Positions 14,353-15,815 of a stretch of DNA of 15,815 nucleotides are shown here, in pieces. The notes below the pieces were generated by a model that saw only the letters and a list, made by a program, of their open reading frames with translations, was not told the origin of the DNA and made no database searches. The stretch covers positions 1-15,815 of the forward strand of contig JASFYU010000121.1 in assembly GCA_045046905.1 (NCBI GenBank), read 5' to 3'. A program made the translations under genes and the position numbers. Positions within the stretch are counted from its first letter, which is position 1, and every line of letters begins with the position of its first letter. This stretch comes from JASFYU01 sp045046905 (GTDB lineage: Bacteria; Bacteroidota; Bacteroidia; Flavobacteriales; Flavobacteriaceae).

Positions 14353-14874
14353 ATGTACGAAAAGACCCATCCGAGCAAACGTTTTCTACAGACACTTCAC
14401 TTTCTAAAAAAACATATCTCTACTGATGAAACTATTCTGGATTTAGGAACCGACAATCCCTTTTCCAAAATAATGAAGGCCGAAGGTTTTACCGTAGAAA
14501 ATACAAGAGGAGAGGATTTGGACCTCGATTACACAGCGGCAACAAGCTCCTCAGCTAAGGTAGTAACAGCCTTCGAAATCTTTGAACACTTGGTCGCTCC
14601 TTACAATATTCTCAAAGAAATAAAGGCAGATAAATTAGTAGCCAGCATTCCGCTGCGATTATGGTTCTCATCGGCCTACAAAAGTAAGACCGACCCCTGG
14701 GATCGCCATTACCATGAATTTGAAGACTGGCAATTCGACTGGCTTTTAAACAAAGCAGGCTGGGAAATCGAGGCTAGCACCAAATGGACCAATCCTGTAA
14801 AGAAAATTGGAATCAGGCCCTTGTTACGCTGTTTTACGGCCAGGTATTACATTGTTTACGCTCGGCGTAAATAA
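14353..14874 (+). CDS. Small class I SAM-dependent methyltransferase
   Basis: This 173-residue protein has a minimal Rossmann methyltransferase pattern: ILDLGTDNP (residues 28-36) in the place of motif I (LDxGxGxG), the acidic GEDLDLD (53-59), and TAFEIFEHLVAPYNILKEI (72-90), which matches the post-motif II FExxEHL segment of Methyltransf_11/23-type enzymes. LVASIPLRLW follows as a further strand. Motif I is degenerate (TDNP replaces GxG), so SAM binding is likely but not certain. The substrate is unknown; position between a condensing enzyme and a glycosyltransferase suggests a lipid or sugar acceptor. It is shorter than typical free-standing methyltransferases but ends at a clean stop. Confidence 0.75.
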   Translation: MYEKTHPSKRFLQTLHFLKKHISTDETILDLGTDNPFSKIMKAEGFTVENTRGEDLDLDYTAATSSSAKVVTAFEIFEHLVAPYNILKEIKADKLVASIPLRLWFSSAYKSKTDPWDRHYHEFEDWQFDWLLNKAGWEIEASTKWTNPVKKIGIRPLLRCFTARYYIVYARRK

Positions 14875-14904
14875 TCACAGTAAGTCGGAACCTCGCGGCA
14901 CAGA

Positions 14905-14923
14905 CTACCTGCAAAAAAGGTAG
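14905..14923. repeat. CTACCT/AGGTAG hairpin, second copy of the motif
   Basis: CTACCT (14905-14910) and AGGTAG (14918-14923) pair around a 7-nt loop in the 187-bp gap before the glycosyltransferase gene. The arms are the same as the core of the gcvP leader hairpin. No plus-strand T-run follows. Confidence 0.4.
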
Positions 14924-15061
14924 GCCATTGAAAAATAAAAAACCAATATTGTTTTCAGTAACGCACTTAATAGTTAAATTTATTTTATTACCACTAGTGG
15001 CAATAAGCCCAATAATTACAAAGTAATCTTTAGATATTACAATTTGGCACTTGAACACACT

Positions 15062-15815
15062 ATGCAATACTATATCATCATTCCTGCTCATAACGAAGAA
15101 GCTTTTCTAGCATTGACCCTGACCTCGGTCATGAATCAATCACTGAGACCAAAAAAGGTAATCGTAGTAAATGATAACTCTACAGACGCAACGGAAACCA
15201 TTATTAATCGATATATAGCTAAGGATTCGCTATTCGAAAAATTGAACACCCTCTCCACAACAGCGCATATGCCCGGCAGCAAGGTCATCGATGCCTTTGA
15301 CAAAGGTCTTAAAAAACTTGATCAAGACTATGATTTTATTGTAAAGTTAGATGCCGACATTATTTTACCAATCGACTATTTTGAAAAAATAGCATATATT
15401 TTCAAAGGCCGACCAAAGGTAGGTATTGCGGGCGGCTTCATCTATGAGAAAGATGGTGAGGAATGGAAACGCAACCACCCTATGAACAAAGACCATGTGC
15501 GAGGGGCTTTTAAGGCCTATTCAAGAAACTGCTTCAAAGCCATTGGCGGTTTGAAAAACGCCATGGGATGGGACACCGTAGATGAACTGTTAGCACAATA
15601 TCAGGGTTATGAGATTTTTACCGATGATGCATTAAAGGCAAAGCATTTACGCCCGACCGGAAACGCATATAATGCAAAGGCAAAACTGTTACAAGGAAAA
15701 GCCATGTACACGATGCGCTATGGGTTTTTGATTACCTTGATTGCCTCCTTAAAAATGGCATGGAAGCAACAAAAGAAGAATTCCTTTTTTGATAATATGT
15801 ATAGATCGGAAGAGC
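15062..15815 (+). CDS. Family 2 glycosyltransferase, C-terminus missing
   Basis: 251 codons of a GT-A-fold GT2 enzyme are present: YYIIIPAHNEEAFL at the start, VIVVNDNSTDAT (residues 33-44) for nucleotide-sugar binding, KLDADI with the DxD-type Asp97-Ala-Asp99 for the metal, and GWDTVDE (169-175) as acceptor-side motif. No membrane segment is clear in the visible part, although MRYGFLITLIASLKMAW near the end could be a membrane-associated helix. It lies 187 bp after the methyltransferase on the same strand and probably glycosylates a lipid or surface carbohydrate; the substrate is unknown. The last 13 bases match an Illumina adapter, so codons after about 15802 (R-S-E-E) are probably not real. 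Confidence 0.88.
   Translation, partial: MQYYIIIPAHNEEAFLALTLTSVMNQSLRPKKVIVVNDNSTDATETIINRYIAKDSLFEKLNTLSTTAHMPGSKVIDAFDKGLKKLDQDYDFIVKLDADIILPIDYFEKIAYIFKGRPKVGIAGGFIYEKDGEEWKRNHPMNKDHVRGAFKAYSRNCFKAIGGLKNAMGWDTVDELLAQYQGYEIFTDDALKAKHLRPTGNAYNAKAKLLQGKAMYTMRYGFLITLIASLKMAWKQQKKNSFFDNMYRSEE
15803..15815 (+). other. Probable Illumina adapter read-through at the contig end
   Basis: AGATCGGAAGAGC is identical to the first 13 bases shared by standard Illumina TruSeq adapters, and it occupies exactly the last 13 bases of the window. It is best read as untrimmed adapter assembled onto a contig end, not genomic DNA. Confidence 0.85.

Overview
The window looks like a contig end from a marine-type member of the Flavobacteriaceae (Bacteroidota). 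The evidence is the recognisable flavobacterial forms of hpt, purK/purE, an M3 oligopeptidase, a DPP-IV-like S9 peptidase and a 950-residue GcvP, the A+T-rich intergenic DNA, and repeated matches to the Bacteroidetes -7 promoter motif TAnnTTTG just upstream of the deduced starts. No rRNA, tRNA or CRISPR was seen.

Layout. (1) 1-1924: the 5' end of hpt (minus strand) is divergent from a purK-purE operon; together these are purine salvage and de novo purine synthesis. (2) 2046-4070: a cytoplasmic M3 metallopeptidase. (3) 4071-7632: a segment of accessory character. It holds a long open frame with no start codon (a decapitated gene), a 16-bp inverted repeat, a secreted DPP-IV-like serine peptidase, a second copy of the same repeat motif after that gene, and about 600 bp of gene-free DNA with three diverged direct repeats that look like an old insertion-sequence end. 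(4) 7633-9092: a periplasmic/lipoprotein rhodanese on the minus strand, a structured intergenic region, then an ECF-type sigma factor overlapping by ATGA a 76-residue protein with a zinc anti-sigma-type HxxxCxxC motif. (5) 9089-13034: a UbiA-superfamily membrane protein (minus) divergent from gcvP (glycine cleavage P-protein). Their shared regulatory region carries a triple AACCAAAC repeat and, in the gcvP leader, a 12-bp hairpin. (6) 13203-15815: three co-directional genes, a KAS III-like ketoacyl synthase, a small SAM methyltransferase and a family 2 glycosyltransferase cut by the window end, probably a lipid or surface-glycoconjugate locus.

The last 13 bases (15803-15815) are exactly the common Illumina adapter start, so the right end is probably adapter read-through at a contig end rather than genome sequence.

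Several gene starts were moved downstream of the longest open frame (purK, rhodanese, sigma factor, UbiA-like, gcvP, KAS III). The reasons are family start positions and, in several cases, that the longer start would lie upstream of or inside the matching -7 box. No clearly new defence or mobile system is visible. The most worthwhile leads are the repeat-flanked S9 peptidase segment, the AACCAAAC operator-like array, the hairpin-rich gcvP leader, the structured intergenic region at 8034-8234, and the sigma/ZAS mini-module.
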